Assembly (NCBI RefSeq): GCF_003012915.1
Contig: NZ_CP027770.1
Span: forward strand, 434,001 to 498,000
Direction of reading: 5' to 3'
From: Staphylococcus felis
GTDB lineage: Bacteria > Bacillota > Bacilli > Staphylococcales > Staphylococcaceae
Length of the DNA stretch: 64,000 bases
The position numbers and the translations under genes were made by a program. The notes beneath the pieces were generated by a model, which saw only the letters and a list, made by a program, of their open reading frames with translations, did no database searches and was not told the DNA's origin. Below, one piece after another: positions 10,700 to 23,438 of the stretch; the stretch's first letter is position 1; every line of letters starts with the position of its first letter.

Positions 10700-11880
10700 G
10701 ATGTCCCTCCTTGTGCTAAATATACCTTCAACGTCTCTTCTGTAAAATCTTCATGCTGATTTTTGACTTCATCATACAATTTTAAGAAATGTGTCGCAAA
10801 TACTTTTTCAAATTTTACGCGCTCTTTTTTGCCTTCAAGTGATTTTTCTTTTTGCCATATTGCTTTAACATCATCAACGGATTGTGCTTCTTCGTTTTTG
10901 AAAATGTGAGGGTGTCGTCGAATCATTTTTTCAGATAGACTATGTACGACTTCTCTAGTGTCCATATAACCTTCTTTTTGACCGATATTTGTATGCAGTA
11001 ACACTTGCAATAATATGTCCCCCAACTCTTCAACCATATGCCAATCATCTTCATGGTCAATGGCTTCAAACAGCTCAAACGTTTCTTCTAATAGATAACG
11101 TTTTAACGTCTCATGCGTTTGGACTTTATCCCATGGGCACCCTTTTTCATCATCAACGAGTCGATTGATGACTTGATCTGCAAAATCAAAATCATTATAG
11201 AGCAACGTATCATCTGTTATTTTCGGAATAAACACACTCGTCAAATTTGTAAAGCAATCGTCGTGATCCAGCTCAAACAACGGGCATGTTGTAACGTTTG
11301 CACCAGATTGACGCGCACCATCTACAATCATCACTTCATAATCGTCTGGATATCTTGACATCAACGTTAACTTTAAATCACCAGCGACCATTTGACTATA
11401 GACCTGTGTAATAATTGTTCCAGTTCTTGGATTTAATGCTGCTTCTGATAGCGCCGTTGCATCTAACATTGTAAAACCATCATTAGGGTCGATATTGACC
11501 GCTGTAAATATGTCATCTATAAAACTACGGCCACCTAAAATTTGAACGTCCACATCTACTTCGCGCGCACGGGCTAACAAATATGCAGTTGTTGTTTCGG
11601 CAACTCGTGGATGCCCTGGTACAGCATATACGACAGACTCTGATTTTGCGATATTAAGTAATGTCTCCGTAATCGCTTCATACACAGGTTCAAAAGAATC
11701 GAACCGTTCATATACCTCATCAAAACTTTGAATCTCTACACCTGTCAATTGCGCCACAACCGGGTGGTGTTTTGTTCTGACGTATATACGTTTTTGTTCT
11801 TGAATACAGCGATATATTTTCAATGGTAATTCATCTAACCCATAATTACCTAGACCTATAATTGTCAATTGAGGCGTCAT
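10696..11880 (-). CDS. MazG family nucleotide pyrophosphohydrolase with N-terminal methylase-like domain (YabN)
   Basis: Two-domain protein of 394 aa. The N-terminal half resembles tetrapyrrole/SAM methylases (LTIIGLGNYGLDELPLKIYRC, VVYAVPGHPRVAETT). The C-terminal half is a MazG domain (LVDDEKGCPWDKVQTHETLKRYLLEE, HMVEELGDILLQVLLH) that hydrolyses nucleoside triphosphates, with EExxE-type metal ligands. I placed the start at ATG 11878-11880 (MTPQLTII). It overlaps the flippase stop by one base (TAATG) and has AAGGA upstream. A longer frame to 11937 lies entirely inside the flippase gene and lacks family similarity. Confidence 0.93.
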   Translation of the reverse strand: MTPQLTIIGLGNYGLDELPLKIYRCIQEQKRIYVRTKHHPVVAQLTGVEIQSFDEVYERFDSFEPVYEAITETLLNIAKSESVVYAVPGHPRVAETTTAYLLARAREVDVDVQILGGRSFIDDIFTAVNIDPNDGFTMLDATALSEAALNPRTGTIITQVYSQMVAGDLKLTLMSRYPDDYEVMIVDGARQSGANVTTCPLFELDHDDCFTNLTSVFIPKITDDTLLYNDFDFADQVINRLVDDEKGCPWDKVQTHETLKRYLLEETFELFEAIDHEDDWHMVEELGDILLQVLLHTNIGQKEGYMDTREVVHSLSEKMIRRHPHIFKNEEAQSVDDVKAIWQKEKSLEGKKERVKFEKVFATHFLKLYDEVKNQHEDFTEETLKVYLAQGGTS

Positions 11881-13406
11881 TATTTTCTTCCTTTCTTCAT
11901 CCGATAGACTTTGTCTCCAAATGGTAAATGCATCCATTCTTCTTCGCTTAAGATATCCAACATAATCGTGACTGCTATGACACCAACTACGCCAAGCAAT
12001 GCACCTATCAACAGTTCAAACAAGCCCCCGAGTCGCGTATGTGACTGCATCAGATACAAACCAAATTGAACTAGTAATGTCATCACTATTAATGCGATTA
12101 TTAGTTTTAAATAAAACAAGGACAATGCATCTAAACGATACTGTTTGAGTACTTTAAGATGTAATACAATCACAAAAATGAGCAATGATCCCACTGTAGC
12201 AAGACTTGCCCCAAATATCTCAAATATCGGGATTAAACTTATATTTAAGAGGATTTTACTCACTATCCCTAAGAACAGTGCGCTAAAAATAGTCTTAAAT
12301 TGATGCTGCACTTCCAATAAAGCAATATACATCATAATGAGCGACACACCAATTACCGTTAACATATAAAGAGATAACGTATATGTCAATGCATCACTTT
12401 TAAAAAAGACACGATTCAAAAGTGGCAATAAATTAATCAATCCTATACTACTTGCACTACTCATCATCATTGTCATTTTTAATGATGCATTCGCGTAACT
12501 GTTCATTTTAGTCGTATTCCCTTGCTTTTGAGTGTCGGTTAGAAGCGGAATAAGCACAAAACAAAAGGTAGTCGTAACAATGAGGCCCATTTGAATAAAA
12601 GACGCTCCTCTATCATAAATACCCTTTTGCTCTATTGCATGACGAAATGCGACTTGCGCACCATGTCGCAATGCATTGACCACTGTAAAGCTATCAACGA
12701 CTTGCCATAAAATAACAATTAAATGGCTAATAGCAAAGATAATCACCGCACTAAAAAATTGTCTCCACGGCAATGATGCACGCGCTTTCGACTTAGGCAT
12801 CGGGTATTTCCACCATAAAAAGAGTGTTGCAACTATAAATCCTATTGTGGAAGCCATGATAGCCCACATCCCTGCTTCATAGATTGATCCACCCAAGTTG
12901 TCGAACAAAATAATCACTATACCAATCCCGCTTACCCTCACAATTTGTTCGATGACTTGAGAATAGGCAGGAATTGACATTTGAAAACGTGATTGAAAGT
13001 GCCCGCGTAAAACCCCGAGAATACCCACAACAACAAAGCAAACACTTGCTGAACGTAACATAGGTGTCAGCATAACATCCCCCATACTATAAGCTATGAA
13101 GCGTGCGCTTAAAAATAATAAAATACTTATCCCTAAACCTATCAACGTTAACACACGATTTAATCGTTTAAATGTAAATGCTGTCACATTAGTATGACTG
13201 ACAAGTTGGCTGTACGCACTAGGAATAGCATTACTCGATAATACGACCCCTAGTGCAACGATAGGGTAAATTTGCTGATATGCATAAAGCCCTTCATCAC
13301 CTAATATATTCTGATAAGGAACGCGGTAGAGTGCACTTAAAATTTTAACAATCAGTAGCGCAAAAGTGAGTACGACAACGCCATTAAAAGCTGTTTTAGA
13401 GGTCAT
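11880..13406 (-). CDS. MOP-superfamily polysaccharide/lipid flippase (SpoVB/YabM-like)
   Basis: Integral membrane protein of 508 aa with about 14 hydrophobic segments. It resembles the MATE/MurJ/Wzx group: the first helix region [22 protein letters not shown] and the following [10 protein letters not shown] are typical of the SpoVB branch. It probably exports a lipid-linked envelope precursor; the substrate is unknown. It overlaps mfd by 11 bases upstream and the MazG gene by 1 base downstream, so it belongs to the pth-mfd run. True MurJ versus a paralogue cannot be decided by eye. Confidence 0.88.
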   Translation of the reverse strand: MTSKTAFNGVVVLTFALLIVKILSALYRVPYQNILGDEGLYAYQQIYPIVALGVVLSSNAIPSAYSQLVSHTNVTAFTFKRLNRVLTLIGLGISILLFLSARFIAYSMGDVMLTPMLRSASVCFVVVGILGVLRGHFQSRFQMSIPAYSQVIEQIVRVSGIGIVIILFDNLGGSIYEAGMWAIMASTIGFIVATLFLWWKYPMPKSKARASLPWRQFFSAVIIFAISHLIVILWQVVDSFTVVNALRHGAQVAFRHAIEQKGIYDRGASFIQMGLIVTTTFCFVLIPLLTDTQKQGNTTKMNSYANASLKMTMMMSSASSIGLINLLPLLNRVFFKSDALTYTLSLYMLTVIGVSLIMMYIALLEVQHQFKTIFSALFLGIVSKILLNISLIPIFEIFGASLATVGSLLIFVIVLHLKVLKQYRLDALSLFYLKLIIALIVMTLLVQFGLYLMQSHTRLGGLFELLIGALLGVVGVIAVTIMLDILSEEEWMHLPFGDKVYRMKKGRK

Positions 13407-16400
13407 GGGGCAGTCGCATACTTTCTTCTAAAATTTTTGCTAAAAATTTTAAGTTATCTAACCATACTTTCCCTTTTGTTAGGCTTACTTTCATGCATTT
13501 GTTTTCCACGCCCACTTTCATACTGCGACCGAACGCTTCGGAATTTTTAAAGAGTGCTTCTCCGTCTATATTCTCAGTCCCTTGTGGTGTTAGTAAAATG
13601 TCTATTGCTTTTCCATTATCTTTGACGTGTTGTACACCGACATGCAGTAAATGTATCTTAATTTCTACAGAGTCTAATAACCGTGCCACTTCAGTTGGAT
13701 AGTCATTGAAACGATCCATCAATTCATCTTTAATGTCTCGCAACTGATTCATTGACTCTGCAGCGCGTAGTTTTTTATAGATTTCAATTTTAGCTTGCTC
13801 ATTGCGAATGTATTCAGCAGGGAGATATGCATCTAAGCGTAAATTCATTTCTATATCTGGTGCTTGCGTTTCTTCTTTGATTCCTCGTTTTTCATTCACT
13901 GCTTCTTCTAACATTTGTGCATATAAATCAAAGCCGACTGAGTCAATAAAGCCATGCTGTTGTTTACCAAGCAAATTACCCGCACCACGGATATTGAGGT
14001 CTCGCATTGCAATTTTGAATCCACTACCTAATTCAGTAAATTCTTTAATCGCTTGTAACCTTTCTTCAGCCACTTCATTGAGTACTTTATTCATCGGATG
14101 AAGGAAATACGCATAACCTATACGACTTGAGCGCCCTACACGGCCACGCAATTGATAAAGCTGACTCAAACCAAATCGATCTGCTTCTTCAATAATCAAT
14201 GTGTTCGCATTAGGAACATCAACACCCGTCTCAATAATAGTTGTCGTTACAAGAATATCATATTCTCCATTGATAAAATCTAGCATCGCCTCTTCTAAGT
14301 CTCTTTCGCTTAGTTGACCATGCGCAACGCCAATCGAAGCATCCGGCATCAACATTTGAAGTTGTGCCCGTTTCTCATAAATCGATTGCACGCGATTATA
14401 CAGATAAAAAACTTGTCCATTTCTTGAAAGTTCACGCTCTAGCGCTTCTTTGATAAAATTGCTATTTTGTTCTAAGACATAGGTTTGCACTGGAAAGCGA
14501 TTTTCAGGTGGGGTTTCAATCACTGATAAATCCCGAACGCCCAACATACTCATATGCAATGTACGCGGTATCGGTGTCGCCGTTAAGGTCAGCACATCTA
14601 CATTCGCCTTCAAAGATTTAATACGCTCTTTATGACGCACTCCAAATCGTTGCTCCTCATCGACGACTAACAATCCTAAATCTTTATATTCAATCGTTTT
14701 TGCGAGTAATTTATGTGTCCCCACGACAATATCAACTTTCCCTGATTTGAGCCCTTCTTTCGTTTCTTTGACTTCTTTAGCAGTACGAAAACGACTCATG
14801 AGTTGGATATCTACAGGAAAGTCTCGCATGCGCTCTATTAAAGTTTCATAGTGCTGTTGCGCTAGAATAGTCGTTGGGACCAAAAAGGCTACTTGTTTTC
14901 CTGACATAACCGCTTTGAATGCAGCACGGACAGCCACTTCTGTCTTCCCGTATCCAACATCTCCACATAAAAGGCGATCCATGGGTTTGGCACTTTCCAT
15001 ATCTTCTTTAATTTCTTTAATCGATTTCGCTTGATCTTCAGTCAGTTCATATGGAAAATCCATTTCAAATACATGCTGTTCTTCGGTATCTGGTGCAAAT
15101 GAATAGCCCACCGATGTTTCACGTTCTTTATACAGTGAAATCAGCTCATCAGCAATGTCTTCAACACTACTTTGAACTTTGGCTTTCGTCTTTTTCCATT
15201 CGCTTCCGCCCAGTTTATAAAGTTTGGGTGTTTTATCTTCAGAACCAACGTATTTTTGGACTTGTTCCATCTGATCAACCGGTACATAAAGTTGATCTGT
15301 CCCTTTGTATTGAATTTTCATATAGTCACGATGAACATCGCCAACCTCTAACGTCTCTACACCTAAATAGCGTCCTACGCCATGATGAACATGAACAACA
15401 TAATCGCCTACATTTAACTCTTGGTATGACTTAATCTTTTCAGCATTGCTAATCGTTTTACGTCGCTTTTTCGACGCCTTTTTCTGTTTAGATTGAAAGA
15501 GTTCTCGTTCAGTGACTACGACTAAGGACATATATGGTAACTCAAAACCTTCAGATAGACTTCCTTCTACAATTGCAGCGTGCCCTGATTCAAAGCTACG
15601 AATATCCGGATCTAAAAGTGTGGGAATATGCATTTCACTTAACATTGACTGAATACGTTCTTTTTTAGTCTGTGTCTCCGCAATAACCACAACTTTGTAA
15701 CCTTGTCTCATATAACGTTGAAACTCAGACGTCATCATATCATATTGACCGTAAAACTGTTGGACAGGCTTACATGAGAACTTCATCATATCACTCAATT
15801 GAATCGTCATTGATGCTGTAAATAACGTAAAAAATGTGATTTTATAATTGTGTAATAACATATTCAAGGCGTCATCATTCATAAAACGCTGACCTATAAA
15901 CCCTTTTCCACTTTCAATTAAGCTTTGTAAAAAAGCTTCTGTTTCAGCAGTTAATGATGCTTCTGTTTCTTTTACACGATTAAATTCATCAACTAAAACC
16001 ACTGCATTATCCTTAACATAATCCATAATTGTTTCCGGTTGTTCATACATAAATGCAATGAATCGACGCAAAACTTGTGGATCAAAACGCTCATCCAAAA
16101 CATTATTAAAACTATCATAGGTGTCTTTGATATCTTGGCGTACCGATTTATCGATTTTCGGCCTTGTTGTTTCATAAGCTTCTTTCAAACGCTGAATTAA
16201 ATGATGCCGTACATCTTCTGTAATAATGTAGTCGTGCGCAGTCGTAATCTCTACTTTTTGAAGGTTTTCGAAAGAACGTTGTGTTTCAACATCAAATTGA
16301 CGAATAGAGTCAACTTCTGTGTCGAACAATTCGATACGTACTGGTTCTCCAAGCAATGGATAAATATCAATAATACCTCCACGCACAGAAAACTCTCCAA

Positions 16401-16908
16401 TATTTGAAACAACACTCTCTCGTCGATAACCCATATTAATCAGTTGTTTCAAGTATGTTTCTAATTCAATATCATGACCTACCTCAAAAGTCATTTGGTG
16501 CTCTTGCCACAACGCTTTTGGGGTAAGCAATTTTTTCAAGCCATTTAACGGAACGATAAATAACCCGCGTTTTTCCTTCGCGAGTGCCGTCAAAGTCCGA
16601 ACACGCTCACTCATAAATTCCGGGCTTTGTGTTGAAAACTCTTCAGTCATAATATCTTGTACAGGATACTTGTAAAGTTCATCATCTGGAACGAACTGTA
16701 ATAAATCTGATTCTAACTTGTCCGCTTGATACAAATTATTTGTGACAAGTATCACTTGTCTATGATCGGCTTGATACATTTCAGCTATGATAGAAGCTTT
16801 AGCTGAAGGTGTAAGCCCTGTCACAAGCATGTTTTCACTACCATTTTTCTCTAATACTTCATTAAATCTACTATCTCTATTTATAATTTCATTAATTATT
16901 GTTTTCAC
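13396..16908 (-). CDS. mfd: transcription-repair coupling factor Mfd
   Basis: DNA translocase that removes stalled RNA polymerase and recruits UvrA. The 1170-aa length is full for the family. Order: UvrB-like N-terminal domains ([20 protein letters not shown]), the RNAP-interacting domain ([34 protein letters not shown]), then the RecG-like helicase with Walker [31 protein letters not shown] and [15 protein letters not shown]-terminal domain closes it. Starts at GTG (16906-16908), which overlaps the pth stop by 4 bases (GTGA), a coupled start. Confidence 0.98.
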   Translation of the reverse strand: MKTIINEIINRDSRFNEVLEKNGSENMLVTGLTPSAKASIIAEMYQADHRQVILVTNNLYQADKLESDLLQFVPDDELYKYPVQDIMTEEFSTQSPEFMSERVRTLTALAKEKRGLFIVPLNGLKKLLTPKALWQEHQMTFEVGHDIELETYLKQLINMGYRRESVVSNIGEFSVRGGIIDIYPLLGEPVRIELFDTEVDSIRQFDVETQRSFENLQKVEITTAHDYIITEDVRHHLIQRLKEAYETTRPKIDKSVRQDIKDTYDSFNNVLDERFDPQVLRRFIAFMYEQPETIMDYVKDNAVVLVDEFNRVKETEASLTAETEAFLQSLIESGKGFIGQRFMNDDALNMLLHNYKITFFTLFTASMTIQLSDMMKFSCKPVQQFYGQYDMMTSEFQRYMRQGYKVVVIAETQTKKERIQSMLSEMHIPTLLDPDIRSFESGHAAIVEGSLSEGFELPYMSLVVVTERELFQSKQKKASKKRRKTISNAEKIKSYQELNVGDYVVHVHHGVGRYLGVETLEVGDVHRDYMKIQYKGTDQLYVPVDQMEQVQKYVGSEDKTPKLYKLGGSEWKKTKAKVQSSVEDIADELISLYKERETSVGYSFAPDTEEQHVFEMDFPYELTEDQAKSIKEIKEDMESAKPMDRLLCGDVGYGKTEVAVRAAFKAVMSGKQVAFLVPTTILAQQHYETLIERMRDFPVDIQLMSRFRTAKEVKETKEGLKSGKVDIVVGTHKLLAKTIEYKDLGLLVVDEEQRFGVRHKERIKSLKANVDVLTLTATPIPRTLHMSMLGVRDLSVIETPPENRFPVQTYVLEQNSNFIKEALERELSRNGQVFYLYNRVQSIYEKRAQLQMLMPDASIGVAHGQLSERDLEEAMLDFINGEYDILVTTTIIETGVDVPNANTLIIEEADRFGLSQLYQLRGRVGRSSRIGYAYFLHPMNKVLNEVAEERLQAIKEFTELGSGFKIAMRDLNIRGAGNLLGKQQHGFIDSVGFDLYAQMLEEAVNEKRGIKEETQAPDIEMNLRLDAYLPAEYIRNEQAKIEIYKKLRAAESMNQLRDIKDELMDRFNDYPTEVARLLDSVEIKIHLLHVGVQHVKDNGKAIDILLTPQGTENIDGEALFKNSEAFGRSMKVGVENKCMKVSLTKGKVWLDNLKFLAKILEESMRLPHDL

Positions 16909-17477
16909 TTAACCTCACCATTATATTGATTCATTACATTTTCAAACTTTTCTTGATTAATAAATGCTTCAACAGCATCAGCGACATGTGTAATAACAGG
17001 ACGCATCACTTCCATCTCCGCTTTAGAAAATCTTTGTAATACGTAATCAGGTACTGACATCCCATTTGTAGGTCGATCGATACCAATGCGAATACGCTTA
17101 AAATCAGTAGTTCCTAATGCTTTAATAAGCGATTTCATCCCATTATGCCCACCAGCGCTGCCTTTTTGACGCAACCGTACCTGACCTTGTGCTAAATCCA
17201 AATCATCATACAATACTAATAAATCTTCAACTTTAATGTTATAATATGCCATCAAAGGGCCCACCGCTTCACCCGATAAGTTCATTAATGTCATAGGTTC
17301 TATGAGCATCACCTTTTCGCCATGAATACGTTCTACTGTGTAAGCACCACGATATTTTTGCTTATCCAATTTAAGTTGATGTCTAGACAATAATGCATCA
17401 ATCACCTCAAAACCAATGTTATGTCTTGTCAGCTCATACTTTTTTCCAATATTTCCCAATCCTACTATACACTTCAT
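16905..17477 (-). CDS. pth: peptidyl-tRNA hydrolase
   Basis: Releases tRNA from prematurely dropped peptidyl-tRNAs. 190 aa. Motifs: [21 protein letters not shown] with the catalytic His near residue 20, [25 protein letters not shown] with the conserved Asp, and [14 protein letters not shown]. Starts at ATG 17475-17477 after GGAGG. In most Firmicutes rplY-pth-mfd are adjacent; here an IS-derived insertion of about 560 bases lies between rplY and pth. Confidence 0.97.
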   Translation of the reverse strand: MKCIVGLGNIGKKYELTRHNIGFEVIDALLSRHQLKLDKQKYRGAYTVERIHGEKVMLIEPMTLMNLSGEAVGPLMAYYNIKVEDLLVLYDDLDLAQGQVRLRQKGSAGGHNGMKSLIKALGTTDFKRIRIGIDRPTNGMSVPDYVLQRFSKAEMEVMRPVITHVADAVEAFINQEKFENVMNQYNGEVK

Positions 17478-17862
17478 GATTTACCTCCGACACTTTATGA
17501 TTCATACACGTGATGAAATGTAACTCCATTATATTATTACTATATCTTAACATATTTACCATTGAGGAGGGTGTATGACCTCAATCAGATAGATACATCA
17601 TACATAATAGACATAAAATTTAAAAAATAACAACAAAATTAAATATTAATATTTAAAAAGGGATATTAAGTCCCAAAAAGTTAGTGTGCAGTTGCAATAA
17701 GTATAAGTGTGATAATGTAACTTTAATACTATAATATTCACTCTATCACTTTATTTAGCGATTAAAAAAAGAACGAGGCCGGGACATCAACCCCAAAATA
17801 AATAATGCTAAGATGCTTTTTAATAAAAATACGTCTTAGTGCTTCCTTTTATGATATAACTT

Positions 17863-17923
17863 TGTATAATATGACTTCGATTTCCGAGGGGATAGCCTCA
17901 GGAGTCTCGTCATCAATACTTCG
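17863..17923. repeat. REP-like core, shortened copy
   Basis: The segment GATTTCCGAGGGGATAG-CCTCAGGAGTCTCGTCATCAATAC matches, inverted, the two arms of the hairpin cores at 42038-42125 and 63438-63515, but the central part between the arms is missing. Recognised by eye only. Confidence 0.6.
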
Positions 17924-17940
17924 TTTATGCATGTAATCAT

Positions 17941-18217
17941 TCACTATTATACTTAAAAAACAAGACCCTTTTGTACCATTCAAAACAAATAAAAAATCAT
18001 GAGAAATGATAATTGGGAGTATTTTAAAGTGCAATTGAATCAAAAGCGTTCTAAACCAGAAACGCAAAAAATCTACAAACAAAGAAAAATGAATGTAGAA
18101 CCTGTTTTTAGATTAATGAAGACTATTTTAGGGTTCAATCAAATGTCGGTGCGAGGATTAAATGAGGTAAAACGAGGACTCGGTTTTGTCTTTATAGCAT
18201 TAACTATAAGAAAATGA
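17941..18217 (+). pseudogene. IS1182-family transposase C-terminal remnant
   Basis: From 17999 the frame reads through NWEYFKVQLNQKRSKPE, KIYKQRKMNVEPVFRLMKT, LGFNQMSVRGLNEVKRG and ends FVFIALTIRK, the typical C-terminus of IS1182/IS1272-type DDE transposases (the YKxRKxxVEPxFG...RGxxKVxxE block). A stop lies just before 17993. Upstream similarity continues in another frame (YLKNKTLLYHSKQIKNHEK from about 17949), so there is a frameshift and the N-terminal three-quarters are missing. Not functional. Confidence 0.75.
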
Positions 18218-18252
18218 ATTGTACGTCGTGCGACTAAACATATCATTAAAGG

Positions 18253-18302
18253 AAAAACTTCGAGATTTTTCGTAAATTCTTACGAAAACCTCGAAGTTTT
18301 TT
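18253..18302. terminator. long hairpin, probable terminator for rplY and the IS remnant
   Basis: Arms AAAAACTTCGAG (18253-18264) and CTCGAAGTTTTT (18290-18301), with an inner stem TTTTCGTAA/TTACGAAAA, form a nearly continuous stem of over 20 pairs. T-runs follow on both strands, so it could stop transcription both ways. It is 48 bases past the rplY stop. Confidence 0.75.
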
Positions 18303-18349
18303 CGATTACTGAGATATTATGTCTCAGCCTCACTACGGAATAAAATAAA

Positions 18350-19003
18350 TTATTCTTCTTCTTTTTCTTCTTTGTCAGCTTCTTCGCCTACAACTTCTGG
18401 CTCTTCCGTTTGAGTTTCGCCTTCCATTTCAGCGATTTCTTCTTCTGTTGGTTCTTCTGTTGGTGCTACAACTGAAGCAACAGCATCTTCTGGGTTATTT
18501 TCGATTGTGAAATCTCCAGAAACTTTAATTTCGCTCACTGAAATACTGTCACCAATTTCTAATCCACTGATATCTACTTCAAGATATTCAGGAATGTTGT
18601 CTGGTGTTGCAGTAATTTCTAAGTCGAAAATTGGTTGTTCAACTACGCCACCTTCTTTAGCACCAGGCGCTTCACCAATTAAGTGAACTGGTACTTCAAC
18701 AGTACGCTCTTCGCTCATGTTGATAGCTAAAAAGTCGATGTGTGTAATTTGGTTTTTCAATGGATCGAATTGGTAGTCAGAAACCATGACTTTAATTTCT
18801 TTAGAACCTACGCCTAATTGAATAACCCCGTTACGGCCAACTTCACGAATCACTTTGATGAATTCTACTTCATCGACTTTAACTGATACGTTTTTTGTAC
18901 CATAACCGTATACTACTGCAGGTACTTTACCTGCTTCACGGATTTTACGTAAATCTCCGCGTGTTTGTTTACCTTGACGAATAATAGACTTTAATGAAGT
19001 CAT
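18350..19003 (-). CDS. rplY: 50S ribosomal protein L25, long (Ctc) form
   Basis: 5S rRNA-binding ribosomal protein with a C-terminal extension, the general stress protein Ctc form. The L25 domain (about 1-92) contains [26 protein letters not shown] and [16 protein letters not shown]. The TL5/Ctc beta domain covers about 93-185, followed by a very acidic tail rich in Glu. I chose ATG 19001-19003 (MTSLKSII) because the Shine-Dalgarno AGAAAGGTGG leaves only 3 bases before the alternative ATG at 19009; relatives also begin with M-x-SLKSII. Lies between prs and pth as usual. Confidence 0.95.
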   Translation of the reverse strand: MTSLKSIIRQGKQTRGDLRKIREAGKVPAVVYGYGTKNVSVKVDEVEFIKVIREVGRNGVIQLGVGSKEIKVMVSDYQFDPLKNQITHIDFLAINMSEERTVEVPVHLIGEAPGAKEGGVVEQPIFDLEITATPDNIPEYLEVDISGLEIGDSISVSEIKVSGDFTIENNPEDAVASVVAPTEEPTEEEIAEMEGETQTEEPEVVGEEADKEEKEEE

Positions 19004-19190
19004 ATTCATTTTCCACCTTTCTATTGAGGTTGAGATAAAAGTATCAATCGCTGTTTCAAACGAACATTGACTCTATCCTAGCCTCGCACCTGCCCATCAA
19101 CCGGTAAGTTGCTTGCAAGTGTTTATTTGTTCGATTTTGTACGAACAGAAGTATTTTACACAAAAAAGTAACAAAAGTCAATGCTCACTT

Positions 19191-20156
19191 TTAATCAAAT
19201 AATACACTTACTGATTCTCTTTCATATACACGAACAATGGCTTGTGCTAATAGTTCAGCTACTGTTAACTCTTTAATATTACTTGGTTTTTGATCTTCTT
19301 TAAGCTGAATTGAATTTGTCACAATTAATTCTTTAATCGCTGAATTTTCGATACGCTCTTTAGCTGGACCAGATAAAACTGGGTGTGTACAACATGCATA
19401 AACTTCTGTCGCACCTTTATCTTTTAAAGCTTGTGCTGCTAATGTAATCGTACCAGCCGTATCAATAATATCATCAATAATAATCGCTGTACGCCCTTCA
19501 ATCTCACCTACAATATTCATGACTTCAGCTACATTAGGCTTCGGACGACGCTTATCAATAATCGCGATTGGTGTTTTTAAAATATCCGCTAGCTTACGCG
19601 CTCTTGTAACACCGCCGTGGTCTGGCGAAACAACAACACATTGCTCGGGGTCAATATCTTTATTGTTTAAGAAGTACTCTGCTAAGATAGGCACACCCAT
19701 TAAATGGTCAATCGGAATATTAAAGAAGCCTTGGATTTGCGGTGCATGTAAATCTAACGCAATCATACGATGGGCACCAGCTGTTTCAAATAAATCTGCT
19801 ACTAATTTAGCTGTGATAGGTTCACGGCTACGTGCTTTACGATCTTGTCGCGCGTATCCATAGTATGGCACAACTATTGAAATATTAGCCGCTGAAGCAC
19901 GCTTACACGCATCTATCATAATTAACAATTCCATTAAGTGTACGTTTACTGGATTTGAAGTCGGTTGAATAATAAACACATCACAACCACGAATACTTTC
20001 CTCGATATTGATTTGAATTTCACCGTCACTAAAGCGTTTAACAGTACATTTACCTAATTCTACGCCCACATGTTCAGCAACTTCTTGTGCAAGTGGCTCA
20101 TTACCTTTCAACGAGAAAATTTTCATAGACGAATTTTTATATTCGGTGTTTAACAT
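19191..20156 (-). CDS. prs: ribose-phosphate pyrophosphokinase
   Basis: Makes PRPP from ribose-5-phosphate and ATP for purine, pyrimidine, His and Trp synthesis. 321 aa. Motifs: [15 protein letters not shown], the ATP-binding [20 protein letters not shown] flexible region, [13 protein letters not shown] (residues about 170-182) and the PRPP loop [13 protein letters not shown]. Starts at ATG 20154-20156 after GGAGGATTTATA. Follows glmU by 59 bases, the conserved glmU-prs pair. Confidence 0.98.
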   Translation of the reverse strand: MLNTEYKNSSMKIFSLKGNEPLAQEVAEHVGVELGKCTVKRFSDGEIQINIEESIRGCDVFIIQPTSNPVNVHLMELLIMIDACKRASAANISIVVPYYGYARQDRKARSREPITAKLVADLFETAGAHRMIALDLHAPQIQGFFNIPIDHLMGVPILAEYFLNNKDIDPEQCVVVSPDHGGVTRARKLADILKTPIAIIDKRRPKPNVAEVMNIVGEIEGRTAIIIDDIIDTAGTITLAAQALKDKGATEVYACCTHPVLSGPAKERIENSAIKELIVTNSIQLKEDQKPSNIKELTVAELLAQAIVRVYERESVSVLFD

Positions 20157-20215
20157 TATAAATCCTCCAATTTTTATTTGGTCACTATTTAAGTAGACCT
20201 CTTTTATCCTACATA

Positions 20216-21613
<1,398 letters not shown>

Positions 21614-21743
21614 CTATATAATTATAATTTAAGCTTGCACATACTTTCAACAGTTATTCCAATAAATACAAGTTCATCAAATGATTACTTCTAAAAAAGG
21701 GGCTTACAACACACAATTGTCAGCTTTTAGACAATATGATTTG

Positions 21744-21791
21744 AAAAAAGAGCTTTGCGATTGAACGACATGTCCAAGTGCAAAGCTCTTT
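21744..21791 (-). terminator. terminator of spoVG
   Basis: A perfect 12-base stem (AAAGAGCTTTGC at 21747-21758 with its complement at 21780-21791) is followed on the minus strand by a T-run opposite 21744-21749. It sits 20 bases after the spoVG stop and precedes glmU. Confidence 0.85.
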
Positions 21792-21810
21792 CATAAACTA
21801 TCACAAGTAT

Positions 21811-22128
21811 TTAAGCTTCTTCATCAGTTGTTGCTGAAGCTTCTGTATTGTCTTGATTGTTTGGTACAAATACTTCATCAGTTTCTTCATATACTTTCAT
21901 TACTGCATCCTGTATTTCTTGTCTCATTTCAGAATTGATTGGATGCGCAATGTCACGGAATTCACCATCTGGTGTACGTTTGCTAGGCATTGCGACAAAC
22001 AGGCCTGAATTCCCTTCAATTACACGTAAGTCATGGATGACGAATGCTTCCTCAAGTGTAATTGATACTAAAGCCTTCATTCTACCATCAGTTTGTATTT
22101 TTCTTAGTCTGACATCTGTCACTTTCAT
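21811..22128 (-). CDS. spoVG: regulatory protein SpoVG
   Basis: Small nucleic-acid-binding regulator. In S. aureus it acts downstream of sigma-B on capsule, extracellular enzymes and beta-lactam response; no sporulation is involved here. The 105 residues show the conserved [48 protein letters not shown] and [10 protein letters not shown]. The C-terminal 20 residues are acidic and variable. It lies 68 bases after ridA, matching the yabJ-spoVG unit. Confidence 0.97.
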   Translation of the reverse strand: MKVTDVRLRKIQTDGRMKALVSITLEEAFVIHDLRVIEGNSGLFVAMPSKRTPDGEFRDIAHPINSEMRQEIQDAVMKVYEETDEVFVPNNQDNTEASATTDEEA

Positions 22129-22196
22129 GTAGTGAGCCCCCCATAAGCATATAATTTGTTGTTGTGTAGTAAGAAGCCTAAAAAGAACCTTTATGA

Positions 22197-22577
22197 TTAT
22201 ACATTTTTGACTTCAGCAATAAGTTCTATTTCAACTTTAACATCTTTTGGTAAACGTGCAACTTCTACAGCACTTCTGGCTGGTTTATGAGTATCAAAAT
22301 ATGAACCATAAACTTCATTCACTTTTTGAAAATTTTCCATATCTGAAAGGAAAATTAACGCTTTTACGACATGTTGCAAGTCTGATCCTGCTGCATCAAG
22401 TACTTCTTTTAAATTTTCAAGTACTTGTTTAGTTTGCTCTTGCACATCTTCACTTACAATGTCACCATCTAGATTTAATGGTATTTGACCTGATGTATAA
22501 ACGAGACCATTCACCACTGTTGCATGTGAGTATGGCCCTAATGCTTCAGGCGCTTTGTTTGTGTTAATTACTTTCAT
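22197..22577 (-). CDS. ridA: RidA family enamine/imine deaminase (YabJ)
   Basis: Detoxifies reactive 2-aminoacrylate-type enamines. The 126 residues include [46 protein letters not shown] and [23 protein letters not shown], in which the conserved Arg binds the carboxylate. Lies 21 bases after purR and before spoVG, the conserved purR-yabJ-spoVG order. Confidence 0.96.
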   Translation of the reverse strand: MKVINTNKAPEALGPYSHATVVNGLVYTSGQIPLNLDGDIVSEDVQEQTKQVLENLKEVLDAAGSDLQHVVKALIFLSDMENFQKVNEVYGSYFDTHKPARSAVEVARLPKDVKVEIELIAEVKNV

Positions 22578-22598
22578 GCTGTAACGCTCCTTTTACAA

Positions 22599-23420
22599 TT
22601 AAAATTTAGATAAACTATTGCCTTCTTCAACTTTGAATTCCTGATTATATTCATCTACGTCAGATAAACGTACTAAGGAAGTATAATCCTCAATCAGCCT
22701 TTGTTTGACTTCTTTTGATTCTACAAGTACTGATACCCCTTTTACATGCGCTTTAAACTCATTCATGAGATTCATTACACCATTAATTGAACCACCTGCA
22801 CGCATGAAATCATCAACAATCAGTACGTTTGAATGTTCTTTAAGCGTACGTTTGGATAAGACCATCGTCTCAATCTTCCTTGTAGAACCAGAGACATAGT
22901 TAATTGAAACGGTTGAACCTTCCGTTACTTTATTGTCTTTACGTATTACAACTACTGGTAAGTTTAAAACGCTTGCCACTGCATTGGCAAGAGAAATGCC
23001 CTTAGTCGCTATCGTTACGATTGCGTCTAACTCTTCTTTCATATAAATCGTTGCAATCAATCGTCCTACTTTATTCAGTAATCTCGGATTTCCGACTAAA
23101 TCGGATAAAAACAAATAGCCTCCTGGAAGCAAACGCTCTTTCTCTTGCAGCAATGAGATGACTTCATTGACAACAGCCACCGCTTCTTCTTTTTGCATCT
23201 GAGGCCTATATTTCACGCCTCCACTTGCGCCAGCAACAGTTTCAATTGTTCCGAGTTGTTCTTTTAGGAATGTTTCTTTAATAATTTGAACATCTTCGCT
23301 AATTGATGACTTAGCCTGCTTAAACTTATCTACAAAATAAGTGAGGGGCACAAGTTTGTTGGGATTGCTAATTAAATACTGGGTCATAAAAACGATTCTT
23401 TCACTTCTTTTATATCTCAC
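22599..23420 (-). CDS. purR: purine operon repressor PurR
   Basis: PRPP-responsive repressor of purine genes in Bacillales. The 273 residues combine an N-terminal winged helix (RYKRSERIVFMTQYLISN, about 1-74) with a phosphoribosyltransferase-like domain holding IATKGISLANAVA and the PRPP motif VLIVDDFMRAGGSING. Starts at GTG 23418-23420, with GAGAGGATG upstream. Lies 18 bases after ispE, so co-transcription is likely. Confidence 0.97.
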   Translation of the reverse strand: MRYKRSERIVFMTQYLISNPNKLVPLTYFVDKFKQAKSSISEDVQIIKETFLKEQLGTIETVAGASGGVKYRPQMQKEEAVAVVNEVISLLQEKERLLPGGYLFLSDLVGNPRLLNKVGRLIATIYMKEELDAIVTIATKGISLANAVASVLNLPVVVIRKDNKVTEGSTVSINYVSGSTRKIETMVLSKRTLKEHSNVLIVDDFMRAGGSINGVMNLMNEFKAHVKGVSVLVESKEVKQRLIEDYTSLVRLSDVDEYNQEFKVEEGNSLSKF

Positions 23421-23438
23421 CTATGACATCCTCTCTTT

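Larger units (their letters stand above)
17775..18331 (+). mobile_element. decayed IS1182-family element (longer relative of the 270-base repeats)
   Basis: Ends are imperfect inverted repeats: GAGGCCGGGACAT at 17775-17787, and its counterpart ATGTCTCAGCCTC ending at 18331. The left third aligns by eye, inverted, with the repeat at 63331-63602: GGGACATCA, CCCCAAAATA, then the REP-like core with CCTCAGG-GTCTCG (17898-17910) and CATGTAATC (17929-17937). The right part contains a transposase C-terminal remnant, TATAAGAAAA and the CTTCGAGAT hairpin. It appears to be the source type from which the shorter repeats lost the coding part (inference). Confidence 0.65.
17478..18349. other. intergenic region pth-rplY
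   Basis: This 872-base gap holds AT-rich sequence with the presumed pth promoter area (17478-17774), the decayed IS1182-like element (17775-18331) and its hairpins. No intact gene seen. Confidence 0.7.

Noticed and set aside
17849..18082. 77-residue minus-strand frame between pth and rplY
   Set aside because: Antisense to the IS1182 transposase remnant, whose similarity is on the plus strand.
19010..19190. Possible L25 leader or terminator in the prs-rplY gap
   Set aside because: A GAGGTTGAGA/CTATCCTAGCCTC pairing exists, but it is imperfect and lacks a T-run; support is too weak to call.
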